64,000 nt of DNA from Methanobacteriota archaeon (GCA_016841265.1 JAENZL010000016.1:8051-72050), one strand, 5' to 3'. Shown: positions 1 through 10,155, counted from the stretch's first letter. Numbers and translations are program-made. The notes: generated by a model from the letters alone, not told the origin.

Positions 1-65
1 CTTAGATTCCACACTTAGATTCCACACTTAGATTCCACACTTAGATTCCACACTTAGATTCCACA
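1..65. repeat. 13-bp tandem repeat, five copies
   Basis: Five perfect head-to-tail copies of cttagattccaca start at the first base of the window, so the array may extend further left. Seen directly. It lies in non-coding DNA; no function is apparent. Confidence 0.95.
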
Positions 66-454
66 CTTCCGAACTACGCCACTTTGCCATTTTTTAATTT
101 TTTTTAGTCACATGAAATGCCCTGGATCCGGCACTATATTTTAGCCGGATTCAAACACTTACCAGTATTTCAGCAAGGGAAATGTCAACCGGACTGAATT
201 GGACAAACCCGACACGGCAAAAACATATGTATTTTTATTTAAATGTGTGTAAAGAAACACTTTAAGCTCAGGGGTCAAAGCATCTCAAGAAATCTGCCGG
301 AAGTCCGGGCTTTCGGTCACTGTTATCAACTTCCCTATGTAAATATACGTTTTGAAACTATATACAGTTATTCATTTTAGTCAAAATTTGGTGAATAATA
401 ACATAAATAATAATTATAAATCAAACCCGGTAGGACACTCTGAAGAAAATACAC
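66..454. other. AT-rich intergenic stretch without a gene
   Basis: I see no convincing coding frame here. A T-run near position 90-107 could act as an oligo-U terminator for a gene to the left of the window, and TATA-like stretches occur around 340-365, but nothing can be assigned. Confidence 0.5.
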
Positions 455-632
455 CCAGAAAATAAACAAAAAACAATTCACAAAATAAACAAAAAATAGC
501 CCAGAAAATAAACAAAAAAAGCTGACAAAATAAACAAAAAATAGCCCAGAAAATAAACAAAAAAAGCTGACAAAATTAAACAAAAAATAGCCCAGAAAAT
601 AAACAAAAAACGGTTCACAAAATAAAACAAAA
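455..632. repeat. degenerate 22-24-bp A-rich repeat
   Basis: About seven imperfect copies of a unit whose core is aaaataaacaaaaaa, separated by alternating short spacers (tagcccag, gctgac, cggttcac). A minus-strand open frame of 68 codons over it is only the repeat read as Phe/Val/Ser and is not a gene. Confidence 0.85.
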
Positions 633-807
633 ACGAGAAACGAGATAAATGAGACAAAGAATTTTATCGTTCCTTGTTCAATAGATAAAGGGGGAGAAAA
701 GCACGGTTCCTTGCTTCAAAAAATTCAGGCGGGACTTCTCCTGGAAAAACTTCTCTTAATTGTTATCAGAATTTAGAAAATACGTATCACTCAACAGGAC
801 TGAAAAA

Positions 808-1530
808 ATGCTCAAGCAAAGATTTGTGCTGGACACCACCGCACTGACTGACCTGCAGACCCGAGAGGTTATGGGTTATGCTGCCCTTTGCGAAGGGATG
901 AAGGCAATCCTTGACCTGATAGCCGAAGCCCGTCTGCAGTTCGGGATAAGCTGTTATGTGCCTTACCCTTCGGTCTACAAGGAGATGCATGAATTTGCCA
1001 GCCGAAACGGCTGCGACCGGGAAGTCATGGCAAAAATCGACACCTGGCTTGTGAAAAAATCTCCTGACAGGTACCAGGTAGACGTAACATCCCAGATCTT
1101 CCACGAATATGTGGCTTACATGCGGGAGAGGATCAACCGGGGGATGGGGGTAGCAGAAGATGCGATATGGGAAGCTGCAACTGAATGCCTCTTTATGGAA
1201 AACCCACAGAACAAGAAGAAGGAATACAGGGAAGAAGTAGAAAGAGAGGTAATAGGCGGGATTATCGGGAAATTCCGAAACAAGTACCGTGCAGCACTAC
1301 GCTACGGAATTCTGGACAGTGCCCCCGATATCGATGTCCTGATCCTGGCCAAGGAACTGGACGCTGCTGTGGTCGCAAGTGATTACGGAATTGAAAAGTG
1401 GGCGGAACAACTTGGAGTCCGTTTCGTGCCCGCAAACACATTTCCGATGATGATAAAGGAATACCTCAGGCACGGCCCTGAAAGTGGAAAAGGGACAGGG
1501 CAGGTATACGAAAACAACAAAGAAGAGTGA
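808..1530 (+). CDS. HARP-type PIN ribonuclease (RNA-free RNase P homologue; 'RNA ligase partner' family)
   Basis: The 240-residue product is a PIN-domain protein of the family long annotated as 'RNA ligase partner protein' and now known as HARP (homologue of Aquifex RNase P), which removes the 5' leader of pre-tRNA without an RNA subunit. Visible support: an N-terminal strand ending in a catalytic-type Asp ([10 protein letters not shown], residues 7-16), an internal helical insertion, and a C-terminal acidic cluster ([11 protein letters not shown] and ASDYGIEKW). The ATG at 808 is preferred over an upstream TTG at 760 because the family starts at MLKQRF. Archaea also have RNA-based RNase P, so the cellular role is likely accessory. 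It precedes the methionine adenosyltransferase gene on the same strand. Family assignment is firm; in vivo role is inferred. Confidence 0.88.
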   Translation: MLKQRFVLDTTALTDLQTREVMGYAALCEGMKAILDLIAEARLQFGISCYVPYPSVYKEMHEFASRNGCDREVMAKIDTWLVKKSPDRYQVDVTSQIFHEYVAYMRERINRGMGVAEDAIWEAATECLFMENPQNKKKEYREEVEREVIGGIIGKFRNKYRAALRYGILDSAPDIDVLILAKELDAAVVASDYGIEKWAEQLGVRFVPANTFPMMIKEYLRHGPESGKGTGQVYENNKEE

Positions 1531-1697
1531 AAGGGCTGGAAAGACAGGATTCACGCGAATCATTTCATTTTGAGTACCATGTTTCACATCTGCAGCACAT
1601 AACCGGGAAGATAAGTTCCAACGGTTCATTGGAAATTATTCGGTTTACTGAAAATATTGTATATTTTGTATACAGGGGAATTAGAGGGGGAAAAAAT

Positions 1698-2930
1698 TTG
1701 AGAAACATCGTCATTGAAGAGTTGAAAGCTTCTGAAGTCTATCGACAAAGGGTAGAAGTCGTCGAGAGAAAAGGGCTCGGACATCCGGATTATATCTGTG
1801 ACTCGATCATGGAACAGGTCTCGGTCCGCCTGTCGGCGGAGTACCTGAAAAACTTCGGGGCCATCCTCCACCACAACATTGACAAGGGCCTGCTCGTTGC
1901 AGGAGAAGTCGAGGGAAAATTCGGGGGAGGTAAAGTCAAAAGCCCGATGCGGCTCATCTTTGGGGACCGCGCGACCTTTGAAGCAGGGGGGGTGGAAATC
2001 GATGTGCCGGGCATTGCTGTAGATACGGCAAAGCAGTGGCTTTCCGAAAACCTCCGTTTCGTGGACCCTGAAAGCCTCTTTTACCAGGTGGAACTGAAAA
2101 AAGGCTCTGCAGAGCTCACGGACATTTTCAGCAGGGGAGGGGAAATCCTGGGGGCAAATGACACATCTGCTGCCGTGGGTTACGCCCCCCTCAGCCCCAC
2201 GGAAAGGCTGGTACTCGAATGTGAACACCACCTGAACTCCGGGAAGTTCAAGAAAGAACGCCCGGAATCCGGGGAAGATATCAAGGTAATGGGGCTCAGG
2301 CATGATAGGGACATCCACCTGACCGTGGCCATGCCCCTCATGGACCGCTTTGTGGAATCAGAAGCCGATTATTTCAAAAAGAGAGGGGAACTGAAAGGCA
2401 GAATTGAGGAATTTGCCGCGAACTTTGCGGAAAAGGAAGATGCAGAATCGGAAACTTCCATTGCCCTGAAGCCCTCGGTTTCCCTGAACACCCTGGACGT
2501 CCCCGGAAGAGGCCTGGAAGGAGTCTATACCACAGTTACGGGCACTTCTGCCGAAGATGCAGACTGCGGGCAGGTAGGGCGCGGAAACCGGGTAAACGGC
2601 GTCATACCCCTGAACCGGCCGGTAAGCAGTGAAGCCGCCGCCGGGAAAAACCCGGTGAGCCATACAGGAAAGATCTACAACCTGCTCTCCCACAGGATAG
2701 CGGACAGGATCTACCGGCAGGTCCCCGACATAGCAGAAGTTTATGTATGGCTCCTTAGCGAAATCGGGACCCCGATCGACAGGCCGCAGATTGCAACCGC
2801 CCAGCTTATCATGAAAAAAGGCTTTGCCGGGGATGTGGAAGAAGAAGCCGCAGAGGTCATAGAAAAAGAGCTAGAAAACATCCAGGCGTTCTGCATGGAA
2901 CTTGCGGCAGGAAAGATTCCGGTCTGCTGA
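1698..2930 (+). CDS. mat: archaeal S-adenosylmethionine synthetase
   Basis: Makes S-adenosylmethionine from methionine and ATP; archaeal-type enzyme (COG1812), distinct in sequence from bacterial MetK. The 410-residue length matches the family (about 400). Recognisable segments include VERKGLGHPDYICDSIME near the N-terminus, GGGKVKSPMRLIFGDRA in the middle and the C-terminal EVYVWLLSEIGTPIDRPQ. The frame is open back to 1527, but a TTG at 1698 sits 7 bases after a strong GAGGGGG Shine-Dalgarno site and gives the family-typical N-terminus, so I take that start. The 167-base gap after the HARP gene contains a TATA-like stretch around 1650-1672, so it may have its own promoter. Confidence 0.95.
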   Translation: MRNIVIEELKASEVYRQRVEVVERKGLGHPDYICDSIMEQVSVRLSAEYLKNFGAILHHNIDKGLLVAGEVEGKFGGGKVKSPMRLIFGDRATFEAGGVEIDVPGIAVDTAKQWLSENLRFVDPESLFYQVELKKGSAELTDIFSRGGEILGANDTSAAVGYAPLSPTERLVLECEHHLNSGKFKKERPESGEDIKVMGLRHDRDIHLTVAMPLMDRFVESEADYFKKRGELKGRIEEFAANFAEKEDAESETSIALKPSVSLNTLDVPGRGLEGVYTTVTGTSAEDADCGQVGRGNRVNGVIPLNRPVSSEAAAGKNPVSHTGKIYNLLSHRIADRIYRQVPDIAEVYVWLLSEIGTPIDRPQIATAQLIMKKGFAGDVEEEAAEVIEKELENIQAFCMELAAGKIPVC

Positions 2931-2991
2931 GAATGCCAGCCTCGAAAACCGAACCTGAGGCAGGACTCTCTTATTGTCAGGACCGCAGAGC

Positions 2992-3861
2992 TCATGCCCC
3001 GGCAACAAAAGCGATCAGGGCAAAGAGCATGGCAATCTTGAACATTTTAGAGGATTTGGTGGGGGAGTCCTTTATAAGGAGCTGATAGATGGCCAGCAGG
3101 AAGCCCAGGTCAGCCAGTAAGACAAGGTAGAGATATTGCAGGCCAAGGATTGACATAAAGTAGGGAAAAGGGCTTAATAATACGGCCAGAAACCCGATAA
3201 GTACCGCAAGGTGCCCCGCTTTTTTTGCTCCGATCCTGAGAGGCAGGGTGTCGGCGCCTTCCTGCCTGTCCCCTTCCATGTCTTCAATGTCCTTTACGAT
3301 TTCCCGGGCCGTAATGGCAAGGGCAGCGAGCAGGAAAAGGACAAAAAGCACTTCAAGCCCCCTAACCCCGAAAACCGAAGCCCCGAATAGAAAGGTAGAA
3401 CCGGTAAGGTAACCTATGCTCAAATTTCCGAATAAGGGAGTGCTTTTCAGGGTTTTCGCGTAAAAGATAAGGAGCAGGGAATTGAAAAGGGCAATGGAAC
3501 CGCAGGCAGGGTTGATCGAAAAAGCAAGGGCCGTACCCAGAGCAAAGAGAAAATAAGAAAAATAAAGGGCTTCCTTTGCACCTACCCTCCCGGAGGGAAT
3601 CGGACGTTCAGGGCGATTGATGGAATCGATTTTGATGTCAAAAAAATCATTGATGGCGTTTCCTGCCCCTGAAACGAAAAACACAACAAGGAATACGAGA
3701 GCAACATCAAGGAAAGGAAAAGCCCCGGGCTGATACGAATTAAGGGGGGATGAAGTAAGGATATTGAAAGCGATCAGCGTCCCGATAACAGCAGCAAACC
3801 CTGCCATAAGACAATTTCCATACCTCATCAGTTCCAGATATGTGCGTATTCCGGCAGACAT
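2992..3861 (-). CDS. ubiA: UbiA-family prenyltransferase, probable digeranylgeranylglyceryl phosphate synthase
   Basis: Integral-membrane prenyltransferase of about 289 residues with eight or nine hydrophobic segments. It carries the first UbiA aspartate motif ([21 protein letters not shown] region, around residue 72-92) and a second ([18 protein letters not shown] region, around 188-206), which bind prenyl diphosphate through Mg2+. In archaea this branch adds the second geranylgeranyl chain to geranylgeranylglyceryl phosphate in membrane ether-lipid synthesis. A GTG immediately precedes the chosen ATG and cannot be excluded. It converges on the mat gene. The family is certain; the exact substrate is inferred from being the archaeal form. 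Confidence 0.88.
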   Translation of the reverse strand: MSAGIRTYLELMRYGNCLMAGFAAVIGTLIAFNILTSSPLNSYQPGAFPFLDVALVFLVVFFVSGAGNAINDFFDIKIDSINRPERPIPSGRVGAKEALYFSYFLFALGTALAFSINPACGSIALFNSLLLIFYAKTLKSTPLFGNLSIGYLTGSTFLFGASVFGVRGLEVLFVLFLLAALAITAREIVKDIEDMEGDRQEGADTLPLRIGAKKAGHLAVLIGFLAVLLSPFPYFMSILGLQYLYLVLLADLGFLLAIYQLLIKDSPTKSSKMFKIAMLFALIAFVAGA

Positions 3862-4054
3862 CACAAGAAAGCAGCATTATAAAGTATTAAAAGTATCGGA
3901 AATGTTCGCCTGGAATCCCGTATGCCCAAAGGTTAAAAGTCTAAAAAAAGAAAAAAGCGAGCTGAAATTCCAAAAAAAAGGAAAAAACAACTGAAATTCT
4001 AAAAAAAGAAAAAAAGAAAGTAAAATTCCAAAAAAGGAAGAAAGAGGAGTAAAA

Positions 4055-4972
4055 TTACCGGTTGATTTTTACCGCAAGCATCCTGTCAAGAGCTTCTTTT
4101 GCCCTTCCTCTGACGTCATCGGGAACGGTTACCACACTCTGCATGTTCTCAAGGGAAGCAAGGAGATTTTCGAGGTTAACCATCTTCATGCTGGGGCAGC
4201 AAGCGTATTTGGAGATGCAGTAAAATTTCTTATCAGGAACCTCCTTTAAAAGCGCATGTATCAGCCCGCATTCGGTCCCAACGATGAATTCCCCGACATT
4301 TGATTCTTTTGCATACATGATCATGCCTCTGGTGCTTGCCACCTTTTCGGCAAGTTTGAGGACCTCGGGCCGGCACTCGGGGTGAGCAATGAAATCGGCT
4401 TCGGGATGTACCTCTTTCATCCGCAGGACATCCTCCCTGAGAACCTGGTGATGTGTCGGGCAGTGCCCTTCCCAGGGAATGATTTTCTTATCCGTGTGAG
4501 CCGCAACATAAGCTGCAAGGTTTTTATCCGGCACAAAGATAACTTCATTGGCATCAAGGGAATTTACCACTTCCACGGCGTTTGCCGAGGTGCAGCAGAT
4601 GTAGGACTCCGCTTTGATCACTGCCGAACTATTCACATAGCAGACCACGAGGGCATCAGGATGCATTTCTTTAAGCTTCCTGAGCCCAGGCACATCCACC
4701 ATGTCAGCCATGGCGCAACCTGCATCTATTTCTGGCAACAGCACGGTTTTGTCCGGGCAGAGGATCGCGGCACTTTCCCCCATGAAATGGACGCCGCAAA
4801 ACACGATTACATCCGCACCCTGGCGGACAGCTTCCTGACTCAAAGCCAGAGAATCACCCACAAAATCCGCAACGTCCTGGACTTCAGGGCGGGAATAGTA
4901 ATGAGCAAGAATCACTGCATTTCGTTTTTTCTTCAACTCTTTGATCCGTTCTATAAGCTCTGCTTGCTGCAT
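4055..4972 (-). CDS. nadA: quinolinate synthase
   Basis: Condenses iminoaspartate with dihydroxyacetone phosphate to quinolinate in NAD synthesis, using an oxygen-sensitive [4Fe-4S] cluster. The 305-residue length and the motifs [20 protein letters not shown] and [12 protein letters not shown] are typical NadA. The three cluster cysteines map to Cys86 (DAGCAMADM), Cys171 (GHCPTHH) and Cys258 or 259 (YACCPSMKM). It is read on the same strand as nadX, 425 bases downstream of it, with a repeat-bearing spacer between, so a separate promoter is likely; a TATA-like AT stretch lies around 5000-5030. Confidence 0.97.
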   Translation of the reverse strand: MQQAELIERIKELKKKRNAVILAHYYSRPEVQDVADFVGDSLALSQEAVRQGADVIVFCGVHFMGESAAILCPDKTVLLPEIDAGCAMADMVDVPGLRKLKEMHPDALVVCYVNSSAVIKAESYICCTSANAVEVVNSLDANEVIFVPDKNLAAYVAAHTDKKIIPWEGHCPTHHQVLREDVLRMKEVHPEADFIAHPECRPEVLKLAEKVASTRGMIMYAKESNVGEFIVGTECGLIHALLKEVPDKKFYCISKYACCPSMKMVNLENLLASLENMQSVVTVPDDVRGRAKEALDRMLAVKINR

Positions 4973-5396
4973 GGGACCACCGAAAATTTTTGAAAGGTAT
5001 ATGATTTGAAAATATAATATACGATTTCGTTACAATTCATGAGATCAATTCTGAAGGTCAATTCTGAAGGTCAATTCTGAAGGTCAATTTATGAGGTTTC
5101 GATTTCATCAAATTCATGCTAACGTAAAAGTAAATTTAATCAATCAGGCGCTAAAAACGCACATACTATCAATTCAGTTGAGCGTACCTGCTTAACTCTT
5201 CCGAACTATATAATCATTTTGAGCACCACATCTGGTAGCAGAATGCAATTATCGAAGAGATTCTACATAAATATACAACACGTGCCATAAAATTTTAATG
5301 AAGGATGAAAAAGGTAAAAAAGAAAAAATATAAAAAAGATATTTCTGCGAAGAAGGTTTCAATAATTTTAAAGCAACCTTTTTAAGGCAACATTAT
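4973..5396. other. nadX-nadA spacer with 13-bp repeat
   Basis: No gene found. The stretch near 5000-5030 (aaatataatatacg read from the plus strand) could be the TATA region of nadA on the minus strand. A three-copy 13-bp repeat is at 5046-5084. The last 100 bases are A/T-rich and lie just past the nadX stop, where an oligo-U terminator would be expected. Confidence 0.5.
5046..5084. repeat. 13-bp tandem repeat, three copies
   Basis: Three perfect copies of caattctgaaggt head to tail, followed by a broken fourth. Located upstream of nadA (which reads leftward), about 75-110 bases before its start. Confidence 0.95.
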
Positions 5397-6212
5397 TCAG
5401 GTCCCGATCTGAAGAGGATTCACAATCTTTTTTAAAGTGGAAATCGCAGAAAGAGCAGCGAGATAGCTGGTACGGGGGTTCTCCGGCGAGGGAAGATTTT
5501 CGACTCTGGTAGAAAAACTGCCAAAATCCCCTTCCACCCTGACCTCGTGAACGTTCCGTGAAAGAGCAGGGTCAGCAATGACCTTAACTTTCGTTCGATC
5601 AAAACCAATTCCAGCGAGGCTGATAGTTGCTGAGACATTAACATTTGCAGGGAAAGCCTTCACGGCTTCGGAAGCCGGACCTTCAAATATCACGGTTTCG
5701 CAGTCTATTTTTTTAAGGTCTATGCCCTTCTCCACAACAAAAGGAGCCCCTTCAAGCCCTGAAGGAGGTTTCCTGGTGGTAAGGGTTACAGAGGAGATAT
5801 CCGCAGCAGACGCGGAGATCAGCCCATCTATTCCGACCACTGCACCTGAAGGGAAGTAGAGTTTGCGGTTGAACTTCCTGGCAAGCCCGAAGACTTTCTC
5901 CCTGAGTTCCCGGTCCGCAAAAGCGCCTACACTCATAACGATCACGTCACATCCTGCTTCAAGGGCTTGGGGGACGATTTCCCTAACTGCCCCATGGGAA
6001 GCGCATTCAACTAGCAGGTCCACATTTTTTACAAGTTTTTCAAGCTCCATATGCTTAGGCTTACATGTATTCAACGAAGCCGCAAGATCCAGAACTTTGC
6101 TTTTCGTAGAGTCGCAGAGCCCGTACATTTCAACATCTATTGCTCCTTCATCAATAGCCCTGCAAATCTGCCCACCAATAAATCCACAGCCAACAATTCC
6201 GACTTTCAGCAT
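5397..6212 (-). CDS. nadX: L-aspartate dehydrogenase
   Basis: Oxidises L-aspartate to iminoaspartate with NAD(P), feeding NadA; used in archaea and Thermotoga instead of L-aspartate oxidase NadB. The 271-residue protein begins with a Rossmann fingerprint (VGIVGCGFIGGQICRAI, residues 4-20), has SGAVVGIDGL around residues 126-135 and the C-terminal NVHEVRVEG block of the AspDH family. It is divergent from nadC with a 281-base spacer, and nadA follows downstream, so the three steps from aspartate to nicotinate mononucleotide are encoded together. A TATA-like gctttttataaag lies about 40 bases upstream on the minus strand. Confidence 0.94.
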   Translation of the reverse strand: MLKVGIVGCGFIGGQICRAIDEGAIDVEMYGLCDSTKSKVLDLAASLNTCKPKHMELEKLVKNVDLLVECASHGAVREIVPQALEAGCDVIVMSVGAFADRELREKVFGLARKFNRKLYFPSGAVVGIDGLISASAADISSVTLTTRKPPSGLEGAPFVVEKGIDLKKIDCETVIFEGPASEAVKAFPANVNVSATISLAGIGFDRTKVKVIADPALSRNVHEVRVEGDFGSFSTRVENLPSPENPRTSYLAALSAISTLKKIVNPLQIGT

Positions 6213-6493
6213 AGAAACTCCTGAAAAAATAATGAATAGATTCGTGATGATCTTTATAAAAAGCTCTCTGAAGCCCTGAGAAGAGGGAGAACTGAGGGGT
6301 ACTGTATATACTCCCCCTCCTTAAACCTTCTGTTGTCGGGTTTGCCTTATGTACCCCCCATTTATTCTCACTGATACACAAAACAGAAAATCAACTAAAC
6401 AAAAAATCAACTAAACAGAACATCGAAACTTGATGAAAACTCCCATGCCCCTTATAAATCCCGGGAAACATAGAGTAGCATGGGTAAAATATC
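6213..6493. promoter_or_regulatory. divergent nadX / nadC promoter region
   Basis: Shared upstream region. For nadX (minus strand) a TATA-like sequence lies at 6249-6262. For nadC (plus strand) cttataaat at 6451-6459 lies about 35 bases before the ATG at 6494, which implies a very short 5' leader. A short direct repeat (aaaatcaactaaaca, twice) is at 6388-6418. Promoter calls are by eye. Confidence 0.5.
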
Positions 6494-7342
6494 ATGTATA
6501 TAAAAGATATCGAACGCTTTATAGAGGAAGATCTGGGATATGATGATGTTTCATGCACCATCGTACCTGATGAACCCTCAGAAGCGGTTATATTCACAAA
6601 AGAAGATTGCACTGTTGCCGGAATAAGGGAAGCTTCGGCAATCTTTTCTTACCTCGGGGTCCGGGCCAAAACCGAACTGAAAGACGGAGACAGGCTCCGG
6701 GCGGGAGACGTTATTTTCCGATTGAGTGGGGGAGCGGTTTCCATTCTACAAGGAGAACGGCTGGCTCTGAACTTTCTAGGGCACCTGAGCGGGATTGCAA
6801 CGCTTACCCGGGCCTGCGTAGACATTACCAGGAAGCATTCGGAGCACACCAGGGTAGCATGCACGAGAAAGACCACGCCCGGGATCCGGAAATTTGAGAA
6901 GAGAGCCGTTGTTGCCGGAGGAGGGGACCCGCACAGGTTCAACCTCTCGGACTCTGTCATGATAAAAGATAACCATATCAAAATCATGGGAATCGAAGCC
7001 GCAATAAAGGCAGCCAGAAAGACGAGCTTTACCCGGAAAATAGAAGTAGAGGTCGAGTCCGCAGAAGACGCAGTTCTGGCTGCAGGGATGGGTGCGGACA
7101 TAATCATGCTAGACAATATGCAGCCGGAAGAAATCCGAAACACCCTGAAAGTACTGGAAGAAAAAGGGCTGAAAGGTAACGTTCTGGTCGAAGCCTCGGG
7201 CGGAATTTCCAGAGATAACCTTGAAGAGTACACAAAAACCGGGGTAGATGTCATATCAATGGGTTCCCTAATCCACCGGGCCAGATGGATAGACATCAGC
7301 CTTGAAATGGTTAATTCGGAGGGTACGGGAAATCCGGAATAA
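6494..7342 (+). CDS. nadC: nicotinate-nucleotide pyrophosphorylase (quinolinate phosphoribosyltransferase)
   Basis: Converts quinolinate and PRPP to nicotinate mononucleotide, CO2 and pyrophosphate. The 282-residue protein has the type II PRTase signature: ERLALNFLGHLSGIAT, the basic TRKTTPGIRKFEKRAVVAGGG segment, HRFNLSDSVMIKDNH, and the C-terminal EASGGISRDN phosphate loop. It is the last step of the local NAD branch (nadX, nadA, nadC). No clear Shine-Dalgarno site precedes the ATG, which fits the short leader implied by the TATA position. Confidence 0.97.
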   Translation: MYIKDIERFIEEDLGYDDVSCTIVPDEPSEAVIFTKEDCTVAGIREASAIFSYLGVRAKTELKDGDRLRAGDVIFRLSGGAVSILQGERLALNFLGHLSGIATLTRACVDITRKHSEHTRVACTRKTTPGIRKFEKRAVVAGGGDPHRFNLSDSVMIKDNHIKIMGIEAAIKAARKTSFTRKIEVEVESAEDAVLAAGMGADIIMLDNMQPEEIRNTLKVLEEKGLKGNVLVEASGGISRDNLEEYTKTGVDVISMGSLIHRARWIDISLEMVNSEGTGNPE

Positions 7343-7631
7343 GCTACCTTAATTGACACTTTAAAACATTATTTATCACTTATTATTTCATCCCCCCAGG
7401 AGTTCTTGCCATTTTTCCCGCCCGGCCCTTTATTTCCACCAGGATATTAAAAGAAAAAAATAAAATAACCAGATAAAATTTTAAATGAGAAGAATAAAAA
7501 TGAAAAGAGGAAAAGATCATAAGCTTTATATCTGGTTTTGCTGAAGATAAATAAGCGTAAATCAAAAAAATTGAGAAGGAAAATGACCCCATAAAAAAAA
7601 TCTTTTTTTATAAAAACCTGAGGTAGCAGAA

Positions 7632-8891
7632 TTGAAACTAAAAAGGATCCATATACCTGTTCTATGTGCATTTTTCATCCTGCTGATGCTCGGCGGCGCA
7701 GCATCGGCCAGAGCGGACGTATATGAAGGGGATATCGAAGAAGGAGACGGATACCAGCTGAACAACTACGTGATTGAAATCACGGATGTCTTTGTGGAAG
7801 CAAATACCGCCTCTTATTATGTGTACGAAAGGGAAAAGACGGTTGAGGACGGGCTGCTGGACATAAATGAGAGTTTCGAGTTTGATTTCGACGATGGCGG
7901 AGAAGTCCAGATGCGCCTGAAGTCCGTACACTCAGGAGTCGTACCCAGAGCCACGGTAGAGATTACGATATCCAACTATAACATAGGAGACCTCTACATA
8001 AATGATCTCGTCGACGGAGGTCATTCCGCGGCAGACTTTGCAGGAGACCCTGAAATTGAAATAACAAAGAAAATCGACAGGTCCGAAATCGGGATAGGGG
8101 AAACCATAACCGTAACGGTTAATGCAAAAAATACCGGAGACGATGCCGCACAAAACGTGTTATTTACGGACCCAAAGCAGGAACACTTCGTTCTGGAAAA
8201 GACAACGTACGAAGTCACGGGTTCGGTCCCTGAAATCGACGTGGGGGAATCAATACCGGTATACATATATGAATTAAAGGCAACAGAAGCAGGGGCCTAT
8301 GACCTCAAACCGGTCACTGCAAGTTACACTAACAGTGCATCTCAGGCTTACCAGTCAAGTTCAAATACTCCCACGATAACAATAAGCGAGGGGAATAAAA
8401 AGAGCGCCCAGGTCGAAGTTTCAATGGACGTAGACCTGAAGTCAGTAGAAAGAAACGGAAAAATGATCTCAACCATCATCCTCAGGAATAACGGTGATGC
8501 TGCTGCAGAGGCTGTCCGGCTGGACATCTCGCTCCCCCAGGGTATCGAATATGAAGGAGGAGATGAGGACATTGAGCTCATAGGCGGGAACCCCAGGATC
8601 TATATCGATACTCTCCAGGCAAACAACGATAAGGAGTACAGCTACGTTTTAAAAGCAAACGAAGTGGGTACCTACACCATTGCAGGAGAGCTTTCGTACG
8701 AGTATAACAACGAAGTGGATGCCGAAAATATAAAAGAAAGTGCAGAGGTCAAAACCTCCAGCATTTACGTGACAAAAGGCAAACTTGATTACCTCTTTGA
8801 ACAACCTGTATACGTATACATAATACCCATCCTGATCCTTGGAGCAATCGGCGTGCACCTCTACAGAAAGCACAAAGAATACAAATACTAA
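7632..8891 (+). CDS. secreted, C-terminally anchored COG1361-type (CARDB/DUF11-like) protein
   Basis: The 419-residue product has an N-terminal signal peptide (basic start, hydrophobic core at residues 8-27 ending ...GGAASARA), a large acidic extracellular part with at least two immunoglobulin-like repeats (IGETITVTVNAKNTGDDAAQNV and ISTIILRNNGDAAAEAVRL regions), and a single C-terminal membrane helix (YVYIIPILILGAIGV) followed by a short basic tail. This matches archaeal COG1361 surface proteins with S-layer-like repeats. The start is a TTG after a GAGGT ribosome site. Function is not known; it probably sits in the pseudoperiplasm. The CetZ-like gene follows on the same strand. Confidence 0.82.
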   Translation: MKLKRIHIPVLCAFFILLMLGGAASARADVYEGDIEEGDGYQLNNYVIEITDVFVEANTASYYVYEREKTVEDGLLDINESFEFDFDDGGEVQMRLKSVHSGVVPRATVEITISNYNIGDLYINDLVDGGHSAADFAGDPEIEITKKIDRSEIGIGETITVTVNAKNTGDDAAQNVLFTDPKQEHFVLEKTTYEVTGSVPEIDVGESIPVYIYELKATEAGAYDLKPVTASYTNSASQAYQSSSNTPTITISEGNKKSAQVEVSMDVDLKSVERNGKMISTIILRNNGDAAAEAVRLDISLPQGIEYEGGDEDIELIGGNPRIYIDTLQANNDKEYSYVLKANEVGTYTIAGELSYEYNNEVDAENIKESAEVKTSSIYVTKGKLDYLFEQPVYVYIIPILILGAIGVHLYRKHKEYKY

Positions 8892-9042
8892 GAGATTCTT
8901 TATTGTGGATAATTATCAACTCCATAATATTTAATGGAAGTATTCGAGGATTGTCTCAGGCAACGCAGGCTTTTCGCGGAAAAAAAGCGTGAATAACCCC
9001 GGACAGGAAAAATGCAAACATACCCTAAAATGGAGGAGTTTC

Positions 9043-10155
9043 TTGCTCAACATACTGGTGATAGGAAACGGGCAGTGTGGAAACAGAATCCTTGATTCTG
9101 TCAACAAACATGCATTCGGCGGGGGTAAAAGCGGCAAGCTTGTCAAATTTTACTCCAAGCAAAAGTTTAAGAGCAACGTTCAAACCATCGCCTTCAACAC
9201 TGCTGTCAATGACTTAAAAGAAATGAAATTTACAAAAGCAAAGGACAGAGTTCATATCCCCCACCTGCACGGTGTCGGTGCAAACCGGAACATAGGAAAG
9301 AAGGTGTTTGAAGAGAAAAGAGAGATGATCATGCGCCAGATCGAAGAGAAGGGCAATTTTGATATCGCCTTTGTGATAACTTCGGCTTCCGGCGGCACAG
9401 GTTCTTCTTTTACCCCCCTCCTTGTAAAGGAGATGAAAGAGCGCTATGATTATCCTATTTACTGCATCGTGGTCCTGCCTTTCAGGGAAGAAGGCACACT
9501 CTACCTCCAGAACGCTGCATTTTCTCTCCGGGAACTCCGCCAGAGCGGAGCTGACGGGGTCATCCTTGCGGACAACCAGTACCTTAAAAACATTGGCGGT
9601 AGCATCCAGGAAGCCTACAATGGGATCAACGACATGATCGCCGAGCGCCTCCTCTTCCTCCTCGACGCCCTGGACAGCGAAATGATGATGGTAACAGACC
9701 TCGGGGACTTTAAGACGGTCATGAGCGGAGGTGCGGGCTTAGCGACAATCGGCTTTTATAGGGCTGAAAAAGAAATGCCGATCAAAACAGCCATCCAGAA
9801 TGCCCTTTCCCCCACAGGCTTGCTCTTTTCCACAGACGTCTATGATGAAGCCAGCAGGGCAATGGTCATCATCAAGGGCGACCGGAAATACCTGAGCATC
9901 GATGACATATCAAGTGAAATAGAAAAGCTGTCAGGAGCTGTAGGACACGTCTTCAAAGGCATAGTAGTGCGCAACGGCGAATTCCCCCAGGTCCTTTCTG
10001 TCCTCACTCTGGAAGCTGCCCACGAGCTTGAAGAACTCTACAATGTAGCCGTCCAGGCCATCCACCATGAAAAAGCGAAAAAGCAGAGGGTGGAGGAAGG
10101 AGCCGAATTGGACAAAACTTTTTCCCAGCTCGAAGGCCTTGAACCTGAATATTGA
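9043..10155 (+). CDS. CetZ/FtsZ-like tubulin-superfamily GTPase
   Basis: Tubulin/FtsZ-superfamily protein of 370 residues. The GTP-binding N-terminus NILVIGNGQCGNRI, the tubulin signature SASGGTGSSFTPLL (SGGTGS glycine loop) and the helix NGINDMIAERLL, equivalent to the region before the T7 loop, are visible. It differs from canonical archaeal FtsZ1/FtsZ2, which begin with a charged tail and read GAGGAGCN/GGGTGTG, and is closer to the CetZ type known from haloarchaea for cell-shape control. The frame is open to 8989, but a TTG at 9043 follows GGAGGAG and leads straight into the first beta strand, so I take that start. A 7-bp hairpin lies just after the stop. Membership is firm; CetZ subgroup is inferred. 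Confidence 0.87.
   Translation: MLNILVIGNGQCGNRILDSVNKHAFGGGKSGKLVKFYSKQKFKSNVQTIAFNTAVNDLKEMKFTKAKDRVHIPHLHGVGANRNIGKKVFEEKREMIMRQIEEKGNFDIAFVITSASGGTGSSFTPLLVKEMKERYDYPIYCIVVLPFREEGTLYLQNAAFSLRELRQSGADGVILADNQYLKNIGGSIQEAYNGINDMIAERLLFLLDALDSEMMMVTDLGDFKTVMSGGAGLATIGFYRAEKEMPIKTAIQNALSPTGLLFSTDVYDEASRAMVIIKGDRKYLSIDDISSEIEKLSGAVGHVFKGIVVRNGEFPQVLSVLTLEAAHELEELYNVAVQAIHHEKAKKQRVEEGAELDKTFSQLEGLEPEY

Noticed and set aside
377-583. 68-codon minus-strand frame rich in Phe, Val, Ser
   Set aside because: It is simply the A-rich tandem repeat translated; no ribosome site.
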